Source: JACWAE01 sp963847595
GTDB lineage: Bacteria; Chloroflexota; Dehalococcoidia; SZUA-161
Assembly (NCBI GenBank): GCA_963847595.1
Contig: CAWKAJ010000002.1
Coordinates: 1,240,001 to 1,304,000, forward strand
DNA: 64,000 nucleotides
Reading direction: 5' to 3'
Program-made: the position numbers and the translations under genes
Shown: positions 49,571-58,886 of the stretch, piece after piece
Layout of the letters: each line of letters opens with the position of its first letter
Numbering within the stretch: position 1 is the first letter of the stretch
The notes under the pieces: generated by a model
What the model saw: only the letters and a program-made list of their open reading frames with translations
Database searches by the model: none
Told to the model about the DNA's origin: nothing

Positions 49571-52009
49571 ATGAGCGGATTTCGTACTGGAATAAAGCCC
49601 TCAGCTACCGTTATATACGGCGTGGCGCTTGCCCTCATCTTTGGCTTTGCCCTGTTTTTGCGTACCTATTTCCCCTATCACAACGTCTTCACCGGCACCT
49701 GGGTCAGATTTCAGTATGAAGATGCCTACTATCACATGCGGCTGATAGAGAACCTGTCCCATCATTTTCCTCACCGCATCTTTTTCGACCCCTTCACCTT
49801 CTACCCCCACGGTGAGACCGTTTATTTTGCACCTTTCTTTGACTACCTCGTCGGTTTTTTCATATGGGTCATAGGCCTGGGCCATCCCTCTACGCATGTA
49901 ATAGAAACAGTGGGAGCCTACTTCCCGGCAATTATGGGAGCCCTGGTTACCTTCCCAGTGTATTTCATTGGGAAAGAGCTATTTAACAGGAAAGTAGGAC
50001 TTATCGCGGCAGCTTTGGTTGTGATACTCCCCGGCCAATTTCTGCTGCGCTCGCTGCTGGGATTCACAGACCATCATGTTGCGGAAACCTTCTTCAGTAC
50101 ATTGGTCATCCTATTTTTGATACTGGCAGTGAAACGCGCAAAGGAGAAAGAGCTTTCTTTCACCAGCCTGCGGAATAGGGATTGGAGAAGCTTGAGGAAG
50201 CCCCTGGTCTACTCACTTCTGGCCGGGATAGCGCTGGGGTGCTACCTCCTCACCTGGGTAGGTGGCGGTCTTGTCGTGCTCATAATCTTCGCTTTCTTCC
50301 TCATCCAGTACATCTTGGACCACGTAAGAGGCAGGTCAACAGATTACCTCTGTATTGTGGGCGTGCTTGCCACAATCATCACCAGCGTGATGATTGTACC
50401 CTTCAAAGGAGTATTGGCTGAAGGGAACCTCTACAGTGTAGCATTGCTCGGAGGCATTTTGGCATTATTGGTATTGAGTGGGCTCTCATTCCTGCTGAAT
50501 AGGAGAGGCATAAGGTGGTTCTACTATCCGTTGGCGCTGGTAGTATTGGGCCTCATCGGAGTACTCATCCTTTATTTTGGCGACCGCCACTTTTTCCACT
50601 CGCTTCTCAACGTATTCAGCATCTTCAGGCGAAGCGGAAGCGCACTGACCATCGCAGAAGCAACGCCGCTCACAATTAAAATGGCATGGCAGGAGTTCAC
50701 CACAGGCTTCTACTTAGCTTTAATATCCCTGGTTCTAGTAGTCTACCTCGTCATAAAGGAGCAATCCGCAGACAAAACACTGCTCCTTGTCTGGAGCTTG
50801 GTAATGCTAGCAGCCACCCTGGGACAAAACCGCTTCGCATATTATTTCGCTGTGAATGTCGCCCTGCTCACCGCGTACCTTTCCTGGAGAGCAGTTGATT
50901 GGGGCAGCTCCTTCATAAAGGTCTACGAGAAGGTAAGAGGTGGAGAGGACGATAGAAGCGAAAGGAGAAGAAAAGAAAAGGGAAAGGCTAAACCAGGTAA
51001 GAAGGCAAAGCGCAAAAAGGGGAAGGAACAGCGAAGAGAATCGTGGACGCTGGTCACAAAGGGCGCTGTACTAAGATACGGCTATGTTGTAGTGGCGATA
51101 CTGATCGTGTTTTTCCTGGCATTTTACCCCAATATCGGGAGGGCGATAGATGTTGCCGAACAGCCTCCCAATCCCAACGATGCCTGGCATGACGCATTAG
51201 TCTGGATGAGAGATAATACACCGGACCCGTTCCAAAACCCCGACTTCTACTATAGCCTGTATCAAAAGCCGGCAGGGAATGAGGACTACCAATATCCGTC
51301 ATCGGCTTACAGCGTCATGAGCTGGTGGGACTATGGCCATTACATTACCTACATCGCCCACCGCATACCGGTCTCCAATCCGTTTCAATCAGGTGCCGAC
51401 GAGGCAGCCCAGTTCTTTACCGCACAGGACGCGTCATCGGCAAATGAGATGCTCAACGAGCTGGGTTCCAAATACGTAATCATCGACTATCCGATGGCAA
51501 TGTATGCAATGCAGGAAAACGGCAGCATTTTTGGCAAATTCTACGCCATGATAGATTGGGCAAGTAAGAATCAGAAGGACTTCGCCGAGACTTATTATCA
51601 GATGGTCACGGACCAGAATACTAAGACATCGAAACTTGAACCAGTAATGCTATATTATCCTGCGTATTATCAGTCCATGTGCACTAGACTATACATCTTC
51701 GGAGGTGAGGCAGCGACACCTCAAAACTCAACTCTGGTCATCTCGTACGTTGAGAACACAGACAGAAAGGGAACTCAATATAAGGAGATATCCTCTGCTC
51801 AGCAGTTCGCTACTTACGATGAGGCAAAATCATTTTTGGACAGCCAGACAGGGCCAAACTACGTGCTTGTGGGGAACAACCCCTTTGCTACTCCTGTGCC
51901 TCTGGAGAAGCTGAGCAACTACCAACTAATATATGAGTCACCATCCAAAGTGGAACCAGTGCAAGGGATAACCACATCTTACGTAAAAATATTTGAGTAT
52001 TCGCCTTGA
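49571..52009 (+). CDS. STT3/AglB-type oligosaccharyltransferase
   Basis: 812 aa. It transfers a lipid-linked oligosaccharide to Asn of exported proteins. It has an N-terminal region of about 11-13 hydrophobic helices with the known motifs: FQYEDAYYHMR (Asp51, first acidic motif), FTDHHVAE (D167-H-H-x-x-E172), TIAE (360-363; the SVSE-like loop that holds the peptide), and the soluble-domain motif SWWDYGHY (WWDYG 585-589), which binds the +2 Ser/Thr of the sequon. A Lys/Arg-rich cytoplasmic loop at about residues 460-495 splits the membrane part. This set is typical of archaeal/eukaryal enzymes and less common in bacteria. It is followed by a flippase gene. Confidence 0.9.
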   Translation: MSGFRTGIKPSATVIYGVALALIFGFALFLRTYFPYHNVFTGTWVRFQYEDAYYHMRLIENLSHHFPHRIFFDPFTFYPHGETVYFAPFFDYLVGFFIWVIGLGHPSTHVIETVGAYFPAIMGALVTFPVYFIGKELFNRKVGLIAAALVVILPGQFLLRSLLGFTDHHVAETFFSTLVILFLILAVKRAKEKELSFTSLRNRDWRSLRKPLVYSLLAGIALGCYLLTWVGGGLVVLIIFAFFLIQYILDHVRGRSTDYLCIVGVLATIITSVMIVPFKGVLAEGNLYSVALLGGILALLVLSGLSFLLNRRGIRWFYYPLALVVLGLIGVLILYFGDRHFFHSLLNVFSIFRRSGSALTIAEATPLTIKMAWQEFTTGFYLALISLVLVVYLVIKEQSADKTLLLVWSLVMLAATLGQNRFAYYFAVNVALLTAYLSWRAVDWGSSFIKVYEKVRGGEDDRSERRRKEKGKAKPGKKAKRKKGKEQRRESWTLVTKGAVLRYGYVVVAILIVFFLAFYPNIGRAIDVAEQPPNPNDAWHDALVWMRDNTPDPFQNPDFYYSLYQKPAGNEDYQYPSSAYSVMSWWDYGHYITYIAHRIPVSNPFQSGADEAAQFFTAQDASSANEMLNELGSKYVIIDYPMAMYAMQENGSIFGKFYAMIDWASKNQKDFAETYYQMVTDQNTKTSKLEPVMLYYPAYYQSMCTRLYIFGGEAATPQNSTLVISYVENTDRKGTQYKEISSAQQFATYDEAKSFLDSQTGPNYVLVGNNPFATPVPLEKLSNYQLIYESPSKVEPVQGITTSYVKIFEYSP

Positions 52010-52065
52010 GAAGGCTGACTTATGCTTAATATTAGCTCCGAGCAAGGTATCTCCCGTTCCAGGAA

Positions 52066-53337
52066 ATGACTTTGGATGTTTCACGGCTAAGGCACTACCT
52101 TAGCGCTCCGCTATACCGTAACTCCCTCTTTTTGATAGCCAATACCGTAGTCCCTACCGGCTTGGGCTTCTTCTTCTGGATGGTTGTCGCCAGGTTCTAT
52201 ACGCCATACGAGGTGGGGGTAGGCTCCGCGATAATATCCGCCGTCTTCTTCTTAGCTTTATTGGGGACTATAGGCCTCGATGTTGCCATCATCCGCTTCC
52301 TGCCCAAAGACCCAAAACCCATACAGTTGATAAACGTGTGTCTCACTCTGACTGGTATCGTGGCCCTGGTCATAGGGGGCATATTCCTTGCTGGCTTAGG
52401 TCTATGGTCTCCGAAACTGATTTTCGTTAGAGAAAGACCAGTGTTCGCCCTGGCCTTTCTCGTATTCACCTTCGGCTGGACACTCTCGGGCGTAATAGGC
52501 TCCGTTTTTATCGCCAAGAGAAGGGCTGAATTCAACCTGGCCAAAAACACTATCATATCATTGCTCAAAATCCCTCTCCCCATTCTATTGGTTCTATTTT
52601 TTCACGCTTTTGGCATAGTCAGCTCATGGGGAGTCGCTACAGGAATTGCAGTTCTCGCTTGTTTATTTCTATTTCTGCCCCGCGTTCAGGAATCCTACAA
52701 GCCAGTGCCCAATCTAGATTTAAACATAGTTAAGAAAATATGGAAGTATTCAGTGGGGAACTACTTTGCCTCTATACTGGCTGCGACTCCATCATTTATC
52801 CTGCCTATAATGATTGTCAACATACTCAGCGGAGAGCAGAACGCTTACTTCTATGTGGCATGGACAATCGCCGCCATCCCCTTCTCCATCCCCGGCGCAG
52901 CCTCCCAATCCCTTTTCGCGGAGGGCTCCCACTTCGAGGATAAATTGAGTATCAACGCACGCAGGGCTCTTAAATTTGCCCTGGTCTTACTGGTCCCCAC
53001 GATTATCCTGCTAGTAGTCTTAGGCAAATGGCTGTTGCTGGCATTTGGGGCAAGCTATTCGTCAAATGCCTTAACCTTACTATGGATTCTAGGCGCCTCC
53101 AGTATCTTTGTGGGGATTAACAGTGTTTACTACAGCATACTGCTGGTGCAGCATAGGATTAGAGAGCTATTGGTGCTACGTGGCCTGATAACCCTTGTTG
53201 TACTCGTCGCAAGTGCCTTCGTCATGCGAGCAATCGGGATTGTGGGTATCGGATATGCCTGGCTTGGCGCCCAAGCGCTAGTCAGTGTCTATGTTGCGCT
53301 GACGATAAGACAGCGTTACCGCGTGAGACAGGTCTAG
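52066..53337 (+). CDS. Oligosaccharide flippase (Wzx/MATE-like)
   Basis: 423 aa. About 12 hydrophobic helices, beginning LRHYLSAPLYRNSLFLIANT, with FYTPYEVGVGSAIISAVFFL and other segments typical of polysaccharide-biosynthesis flippases. It would move a lipid-linked oligosaccharide across the membrane to the STT3 enzyme encoded 56 bp upstream, and is probably co-transcribed. No polymerase (Wzy) was recognised. Start choice: ATG at 52066 with AGGAA just upstream. Confidence 0.88.
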   Translation: MTLDVSRLRHYLSAPLYRNSLFLIANTVVPTGLGFFFWMVVARFYTPYEVGVGSAIISAVFFLALLGTIGLDVAIIRFLPKDPKPIQLINVCLTLTGIVALVIGGIFLAGLGLWSPKLIFVRERPVFALAFLVFTFGWTLSGVIGSVFIAKRRAEFNLAKNTIISLLKIPLPILLVLFFHAFGIVSSWGVATGIAVLACLFLFLPRVQESYKPVPNLDLNIVKKIWKYSVGNYFASILAATPSFILPIMIVNILSGEQNAYFYVAWTIAAIPFSIPGAASQSLFAEGSHFEDKLSINARRALKFALVLLVPTIILLVVLGKWLLLAFGASYSSNALTLLWILGASSIFVGINSVYYSILLVQHRIRELLVLRGLITLVVLVASAFVMRAIGIVGIGYAWLGAQALVSVYVALTIRQRYRVRQV

Positions 53338-53403
53338 GCTGGTAGTGAGAAGAGACAGAAGCGAGGTTCAAACCCTACCCTGCTCACACGCATTCCCGAG
53401 TTG

Positions 53404-54327
53404 CTAAGCCCGTTTAACGTAGCTATACACAAACCCGAGACCCACGGCAGTGATGCAAGCAGTCAGCATGAGAAGCTTTTCCAATTCAGTCAGACGGTAA
53501 AACCGCCTCAATCTTCTGGGGATGTAATTCAAGAGCAGAGCTTTGAGATAAGACCTCTCTGTGGCCTCCGGATCAGCGGAGATTTTGAGCTTCCTCAGCA
53601 GCGCTTTAGAGTATCCCTGATAAAAAGCCCTCTTGAGCAACGTCCCTACTTTCACCTTCGACGGGGGGATTTTATGATAGACTATGGCCCTGGGATTATA
53701 TATGACACCCTTGCCCAACTCACGCCTCATCCTTAAGGCAAACTCCGGTTCCTCAGCCTGTATGTAGGACAAGCCCCTCCTGGCAAAGCCCAGATTCTCG
53801 TTGAACAGACCTGCCTTCTGGAAAACCTCCCTTTTAAAGCTCATGTTGGGTCCAAAGGTGTTGCGCACCTCGACAACCTTTTCTTCAGCAAATCCCTCGT
53901 GAGTTACACCGGCTAACCAATAAAGCTCCTCCGGCAGGTAGTCCGGCTTAGCACCCAGCCAGACAGGCAAGATTTTGCCTCCTACTGCAACAGCATCGTG
54001 CTCACTGTAGACGCTAAGAAGATTTTCTATCCATCCTTTTTCGGCAATCGCATCGTCATCGATGAAAGCAATGACATCGCCCTTTGCTACCGAAATACCG
54101 GCGTTCCTGGCTCCACTGACGCCGACGTTCTCTTTCAGCAAGGCGGTTTTTACCGCTTTATTGGCGGCATAATGTGCCGATACCTTTCCATGTAATTCGG
54201 CGTTACCATCGACAGCTATAATGACCTCCATCTCAGGATGGGTTTGTGACAACAAGCTATCCACCGCCTCCACAAGGTTAGGATAGTTGTCCAGGCTGTG
54301 TGTGCATACGATTGCGGAAACTAACAT
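53404..54327 (-). CDS. Glycosyltransferase family 2
   Basis: 307 aa. LVSAIVCTHSLDNYPNLVEA, VIIAVDGNAELHGKV, GVSGARNAGISVAKGDVIAF and FIDDDAIAEKGWIENLL (DxD) form the nucleotide-sugar half; NTFGPNMSFKREVFQKAGLF and QAEEPEFALRMRR form the acceptor half. One hydrophobic segment near the C-terminus (LLMLTACITAVGLGFVY) anchors it. It is convergent with the flippase and next to a DPM1-like gene, so it probably takes part in building the STT3 glycan donor. Confidence 0.9.
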   Translation of the reverse strand: MLVSAIVCTHSLDNYPNLVEAVDSLLSQTHPEMEVIIAVDGNAELHGKVSAHYAANKAVKTALLKENVGVSGARNAGISVAKGDVIAFIDDDAIAEKGWIENLLSVYSEHDAVAVGGKILPVWLGAKPDYLPEELYWLAGVTHEGFAEEKVVEVRNTFGPNMSFKREVFQKAGLFNENLGFARRGLSYIQAEEPEFALRMRRELGKGVIYNPRAIVYHKIPPSKVKVGTLLKRAFYQGYSKALLRKLKISADPEATERSYLKALLLNYIPRRLRRFYRLTELEKLLMLTACITAVGLGFVYSYVKRA

Positions 54328-54377
54328 GGTGATGCGAAGCTAAATGAGCGCCCAGTTGTCGGCTATCGGTATTCAGT

Positions 54378-55109
54378 TCACTCTGAAGGTTCGGGCTGAG
54401 TTACTGTCTGTATCTGAGCCTTATCCTGGCGGAATCTTTTCCTCAGCAGCATTTTGCCGATCTTAAATCCGTCTCTCAGAGACCTGAGCTTAGGAGGCGT
54501 TTCCCTTCGTCTATATCGAATAGGTATCTCGGTTATCCTATATCTATCCCTGGCTATCTGCGCCAGCATGTCCACTTCAACCTCAAACCCCACAGCATCC
54601 AGCTCCAGACGGCTTACCACCTCCCCTTTCATGCCCCAGCAACCGGTGCAGGGATCGCTTATGTTTGTCCCGTACAAGATGTTGGTCATCAGAGCAAGCA
54701 AGCGATTCCCCACCTGATTCAGCCTGCTCATCGCCCCCCTCTTCATCTGCCCCTTCAACCTGGAGCCCATCACGACATCGTATCCATCTTCCAGCTTCTC
54801 GAGCATCTCAGGGATATGGGTAGCAGGATAGGTATAGTCTGAATCTATGATAAATACAAAATCGCCGCTGCAACGCTTGAAGGCAGCCCTCAGAGCCCTA
54901 CCCTTACCTTTCAGCGGCTCTACAATGACTTCAGCGCCCTTTCCTCTGGAGATCTCGCCTGTCTTATCCCTACTGCCGTTGTCGACGACTATAACCCTGT
55001 GTTTATACCCCCTCCGACCTATCTCCTCACCGGGAATCTCATCGATAACCTTGCCGATGGATTCTTCCTCATTCAAAGCCGGCAGGATTATGCAGACCTC
55101 TTTTCCCAT
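54378..55109 (-). CDS. DPM1-like polyprenyl-phosphate glycosyltransferase
   Basis: 243-aa GT2 of the dolichyl-phosphate-mannose synthase type. VCIILPALNEEESIGKVIDE, RVIVVDNGSRDKTGEISRGK, GRALRAAFKRCSGDFVFIID and DSDYTYPATHIPEM (DxD-like) followed by RYRRRETPPKLRSLRDGFKI are characteristic. It lacks the C-terminal membrane helices of the eukaryal class. It would charge a polyprenyl phosphate with a sugar that a later step uses. It is upstream of and co-directional with the GT2 at 53404-54327. Confidence 0.92.
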   Translation of the reverse strand: MGKEVCIILPALNEEESIGKVIDEIPGEEIGRRGYKHRVIVVDNGSRDKTGEISRGKGAEVIVEPLKGKGRALRAAFKRCSGDFVFIIDSDYTYPATHIPEMLEKLEDGYDVVMGSRLKGQMKRGAMSRLNQVGNRLLALMTNILYGTNISDPCTGCWGMKGEVVSRLELDAVGFEVEVDMLAQIARDRYRITEIPIRYRRRETPPKLRSLRDGFKIGKMLLRKRFRQDKAQIQTVTQPEPSE

Positions 55110-55198
55110 CGCTCTCCTTTGGAATATCGGTCGGCCCTATTCTAAAGCACAGGGCTGTAATAAGCAATGGGTGAAAAAACGTTTAGCAACACTCTTCA

Positions 55199-55295
55199 AC
55201 CCCCTAAATCCCCCAATCTTGGGGTACTTTTGAGACTGGGGGATACCCCCAGACCCCCACCAAAGTGGCTTCGCCCCTCTGAACTCCCCAGTTCC
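55199..55295. repeat. C-rich REP-like intergenic repeat
   Basis: ACCCCCTAAATCCCCCAATC then TTGGGG, CTGGGGG-ATA-CCCCCAG (55236-55252, perfect 7-bp stem), CCCCCACCAAAGTGGC, GCCCCTCTGAACTCCCC. Sequences of this composition occur dispersed in many related genomes, as I recall. The hairpin at 15935-15967 is similar in composition. It lies between the DPM1-like gene and a small membrane-protein gene. Confidence 0.55.
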
Positions 55296-55335
55296 TAAAT
55301 GCCTCAATGGGTAACTAAAGATCAAGTTCAAGACG

Positions 55336-55611
55336 TCACGATTCTTCTATCTTCTTGAGGCCTATGTTAGCGAAGAAGTCCAGAGCGCCACCCGCGATCG
55401 CCATAAGCAGACACAGGAGGAAAGCATAGGCCTTGCTTTCGAAAACCGGGGTGAATGTCAGGTCTTTTATGACGCTGTTGAGCGGCCCGAGGACAAGCGC
55501 TATGCCTGCCATGCCGGAAACGCTGAGGAAAAGCCCGAACCCCCTGACCACCATGAAGCCGATAGCCTTCCCGCCGGGAATGATTGACTTGCTGCTCTTA
55601 CTCTGGCTCAT
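55336..55611 (-). CDS. Small membrane protein downstream of comEC
   Basis: 91 aa from the ATG at 55611, chosen because GGAGG lies 9 nt upstream (the longer frame starting at 55686 overlaps comEC). Two hydrophobic helices, near residues 18-42 (GFMVVRGFGLFLSVSGMAGIALV) and 60-80 (AYAFLLCLLMAIAGGALDFF), separated by a short loop. It ends near the comEC stop and is probably expressed with it. I do not recognise a family. Confidence 0.65.
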   Translation of the reverse strand: MSQSKSSKSIIPGGKAIGFMVVRGFGLFLSVSGMAGIALVLGPLNSVIKDLTFTPVFESKAYAFLLCLLMAIAGGALDFFANIGLKKIEES

Positions 55612-55664
55612 TTTGACGCCTCCTCGACTGGGATTTTTAAACATAAGAGTTGAGATATCCGGCT

Positions 55665-58052
55665 TCACTTCTCGGTTTTCACCCACAGACGCTTGCCATC
55701 AGTGATAAGCTCGATAGTCCCCTGCTGGTCAGTGCGATATAGATGACTTCCGCTCAGCCTGCCCACTACCTCCGGGCTGGGGTGGCCGAAGGTGTTATCG
55801 GCACCCACTGAGATAACTGCCACCTGTGGTTTTACCACAGATAAGAACTCTAGGCAACTTGAGCTGTCTGAACCATGGTGGGCTACCTTGAGCACAGTGC
55901 TGCTCAGGTCAAACCCGGTATCGAGAAGGTATCTTTCTGTCTCCTCAAAAATGTCTGCGGTCAACAATACGCTGACATTACCGTAAACAAGACGCAGCAC
56001 CATCGAGTTACTGTCAAGAGCAGAGGCGGCATCCCCCAGGCTGGCCTCTCCAGCATAAAGCACGTCCAATCTAATACCCCCACCCAACTCGATATGCTGG
56101 CCGGATTGCGCAGTGATACTCTTTATCTTTTTTCCCTCGATAAGGCTCTGCCATTCTTGATATAGCGGGGAATTATACTCCAAAGGGCTTTCCAGAACCT
56201 GCTTCACTTCATATTTCTTGAGGACATCCACCAACCCGCCGATATGGTCTTCATGAGGATGAGTGCTGACCACCAGATCAATGCTTCGCTTCCAGAAAGA
56301 TAACCTTTCCCCCAGGCGGGAGACTATCTCACCGTCAGCGGGGCCACCGTCAATAAGGATATTCTGGCCTGATGCAGTCTGGATAAGTATAGCATCCCCC
56401 TGACCAACATCAAGGAGGAAAATGTGGAGGTGATTGTCCGGGACATTGGCAGCGGCAATCCACACTAGCGCAGCTATGATAACCAAGGGGAAAATAGCAA
56501 ATCTGGCTGGTATCCTGCCAGTGAACTCGGGCACTGCCGATATGTACCTCCTGGCTTTGCCTAGCACAGTGCCAAGCTTTGCCCGGTTAACGGCTACCAA
56601 CAGAGCCATGCCCAGAACAGCGTAATAAGCCCAAACAAAGTAGGCGCCGAATTCCACTTCCTTCGAGGCGAAGGGCAAAGCTGAGAAGAACCTGACTACG
56701 CCTATCATGTAGCTGAGGAAGAGCCAGGCGACCCAGCCGAGTACCGAGGCCACTGGCGCCGCGAACAGCCCCACAATCCCGACCAGGGCAGCAGTGCCCA
56801 TGATGGCAGGGACTGACCAAAGGGCGAGAAAATTTGACGGTAAAGAAATTAGCGATATTTGATGGAAGTAAAAGGCGATGATAGGCAATGTGGTGACGGT
56901 AGCGCCTAGGGTGACCGATACGGTATCTATGAGAAAGATTAAGGGCGTTCTCCTCTCATCAGTGACCCTGAAAGCCTTCCTGCCCCATGATTGGAAGTAT
57001 GGAGTCAGCAGTATCAGGCCAGCCATCGCAGCGAAGCTTAGCTGGAAGGACGCCTCGCGCATTACGGAGGGATGGATACCTATCATGATTGCAGCGGCAA
57101 GGAGAAGTGCAGGCAGGGCGCTGCGCGGCCTGCCGATAAAATCGGCGAAGAGCCATATGCTGCCCATGATAGCAGCGCGCAGCACAGGTGCCTGGAGACC
57201 GGTGAGCACAGCGTAACCCCAGACAGCGATAATGGCGAGCCAGAAATAGAAAGGACGCCTCCTGCCGAACAGCCACACCCCGAGGCTGAGCACAAGTCCA
57301 GCTACGATAGTGATGTTGAGACCAGAGATAGCTATGATATGCGTCGTCCCGGTGCGGAAGAAGGCCTGGTTCAGGTCGTCGGGGATGGCGCTGCGCGTGC
57401 CCAGGAGGATGGCCTGAGCCAAAGCACTCTGAGGTTCGGGTAGCGCATTGTTCAGAGCCAGCGAGATTCGACTTCTCAGCCCGTAGACCCACTCCAATGG
57501 CTTGAGCCCCTGGCCGCTGGCGAGAAGCTCTATCCGATACGGCTGAACCATGAGCGAGTGGATGCCCTTACGGGCAAGGTAGTCCCGCCAGTCAAAATCG
57601 TTAAACGACGGTGGAGTTTTCAGTCCGCCCTCAACCTGCAAGAGGTCTCCGTATTTGTACGAAGAGGGCTGAGGCACATAAATTAGTACTGCTCCCGAAG
57701 CCTTCTCCCAGGTGCCTTCCGATTCTATCTCCCTGGCCTCGAGTCGCAGAGAGAGCGCAACGCCTGTAGATTCGGGGTCGGTGGTAACGAGCCCTTTTAT
57801 TCTTACTATGCCCCTATCGTTGTAGGACTGAAGGGTATCGTTACCGCCAGCAGGCAGGGATGACTGAATGCGCAGGATACCGCCGAGCAAGGCGATGAGG
57901 CACAGGCACAGCAGCAAAGCATGGCTGCGGCGCAAAGCGAAGGTCAGAAACAACGCCAGGACAATGGCTGAGATAGCGACCCAGAGATAACCCGACCAAG
58001 CCCCTAAACATATTCCAGCGATCCAGCATAGACTTAAGTAGATGAGCTTCAT
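55665..58052 (-). CDS. comEC: ComEC/Rec2 DNA-uptake channel protein
   Basis: 795 aa. The N-terminal part has hydrophobic helices and an OB-like domain (IVRIKGLVTTDPESTGVALS ... SYKYGDLLQVEGGLKTPPSF). The competence domain contains QAILLGTRSAIPDDLNQAFF and GTTHIIAISGLNITIVAGL. The C-terminal metallo-beta-lactamase-like domain has the motifs LLDVGQGDAILIQTASGQNI, ILIDGGPADGE, STHPHEDHIGGL and KVAHHGSDSSS. It would form the inner-membrane channel for single-stranded DNA entry and degrade one strand. comEA precedes it. It implies the organism may be naturally competent. Confidence 0.94.
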   Translation of the reverse strand: MKLIYLSLCWIAGICLGAWSGYLWVAISAIVLALFLTFALRRSHALLLCLCLIALLGGILRIQSSLPAGGNDTLQSYNDRGIVRIKGLVTTDPESTGVALSLRLEAREIESEGTWEKASGAVLIYVPQPSSYKYGDLLQVEGGLKTPPSFNDFDWRDYLARKGIHSLMVQPYRIELLASGQGLKPLEWVYGLRSRISLALNNALPEPQSALAQAILLGTRSAIPDDLNQAFFRTGTTHIIAISGLNITIVAGLVLSLGVWLFGRRRPFYFWLAIIAVWGYAVLTGLQAPVLRAAIMGSIWLFADFIGRPRSALPALLLAAAIMIGIHPSVMREASFQLSFAAMAGLILLTPYFQSWGRKAFRVTDERRTPLIFLIDTVSVTLGATVTTLPIIAFYFHQISLISLPSNFLALWSVPAIMGTAALVGIVGLFAAPVASVLGWVAWLFLSYMIGVVRFFSALPFASKEVEFGAYFVWAYYAVLGMALLVAVNRAKLGTVLGKARRYISAVPEFTGRIPARFAIFPLVIIAALVWIAAANVPDNHLHIFLLDVGQGDAILIQTASGQNILIDGGPADGEIVSRLGERLSFWKRSIDLVVSTHPHEDHIGGLVDVLKKYEVKQVLESPLEYNSPLYQEWQSLIEGKKIKSITAQSGQHIELGGGIRLDVLYAGEASLGDAASALDSNSMVLRLVYGNVSVLLTADIFEETERYLLDTGFDLSSTVLKVAHHGSDSSSCLEFLSVVKPQVAVISVGADNTFGHPSPEVVGRLSGSHLYRTDQQGTIELITDGKRLWVKTEK

Positions 58053-58086
58053 CTATTGTGTCTCAAATGGAATCCAGCGTCTGGGG

Positions 58087-58611
58087 CTAGCGCACCGTGA
58101 TTTTATCCTTTACCTTTTCGAAGACCGCTGCGCCGATACCATCCACTTCTCTCAAGCCATCGATACTCTGGAAATATCCGTGCGCGATACGATAGTCAAC
58201 AATCCTTTGAGCCAGGGTTTCCCCGATGCCGGGCAGGGATTCCAGCAGCCAAACCTCGGCAGTGTTAATATTGACCTTCTGTGGAACTTCGCCAGTTTTA
58301 TAGACGTGTATCTGCGCGCCATCTTTTAGCGTGGCAGAGAGGTTCACGGAACTCTGGTCAGCGTTGCCTGTGAATCCACCGGCAGCGTCGATGACATCGG
58401 CGACGCGGTCTCCGTTTTCTAGAGTATAGATGCCAGGGTTGGCCACCTCTCCTTCGACATAGACAGAAATCTCAGGGGACGGCGGAGAGATGACTATCTC
58501 TTCTGCGTGAGGCTTGGAGTTCTGGCGATAGAGGAACACCGCACCGCCGATGAGGATAACGGCTATCAATAAGCCGATTATGGGCGCGCGATACTTCTCC
58601 AGCCAGCTCAC
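58087..58611 (-). CDS. comEA: ComEA DNA-binding competence protein
   Basis: 174 aa. One N-terminal membrane helix (IIGLLIAVILIGGAVFLYRQ), then an SLBB domain (SVYVEGEVANPGIYTLENGD ... VADVIDAAGGFTGNADQ) and two helix-hairpin-helix motifs (LESLPGIGETLAQRIVDYR, LREVDGIGAAVFEKVKD). ComEA binds DNA at the cell surface and hands it to ComEC, whose gene begins 34 bp downstream. Typical length and order. Confidence 0.93.
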   Translation of the reverse strand: MSWLEKYRAPIIGLLIAVILIGGAVFLYRQNSKPHAEEIVISPPSPEISVYVEGEVANPGIYTLENGDRVADVIDAAGGFTGNADQSSVNLSATLKDGAQIHVYKTGEVPQKVNINTAEVWLLESLPGIGETLAQRIVDYRIAHGYFQSIDGLREVDGIGAAVFEKVKDKITVR

Positions 58612-58886
58612 GGTCTATAGTTACCGTCCTACCACGATTTCCTTCGATTCGGGAGCGCTTTCCAAACTCTCAACAGTTCCCAAACCCCGGGCAAGAAGCA
58701 GCCCGGGCCTACCACTCACCCCCTGATGGGTCCGACATTGCCTAAATTCATCAGTATTATGCAAAAATGCAGAAATCTAGCGATTGCGATTTTCGCCAGC
58801 GATACTTATATTACCATAAGAATTTTACAACGCAATATGGTAGTATTACTTGCGATTTTCCGGCTAATCGAGGCCAGAGGTTATTC

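Noticed and set aside
53340..53400. Possible tRNA because of GGTTCAAACCC near 53369
   Set aside because: No acceptor, D or anticodon arm could be paired around it.
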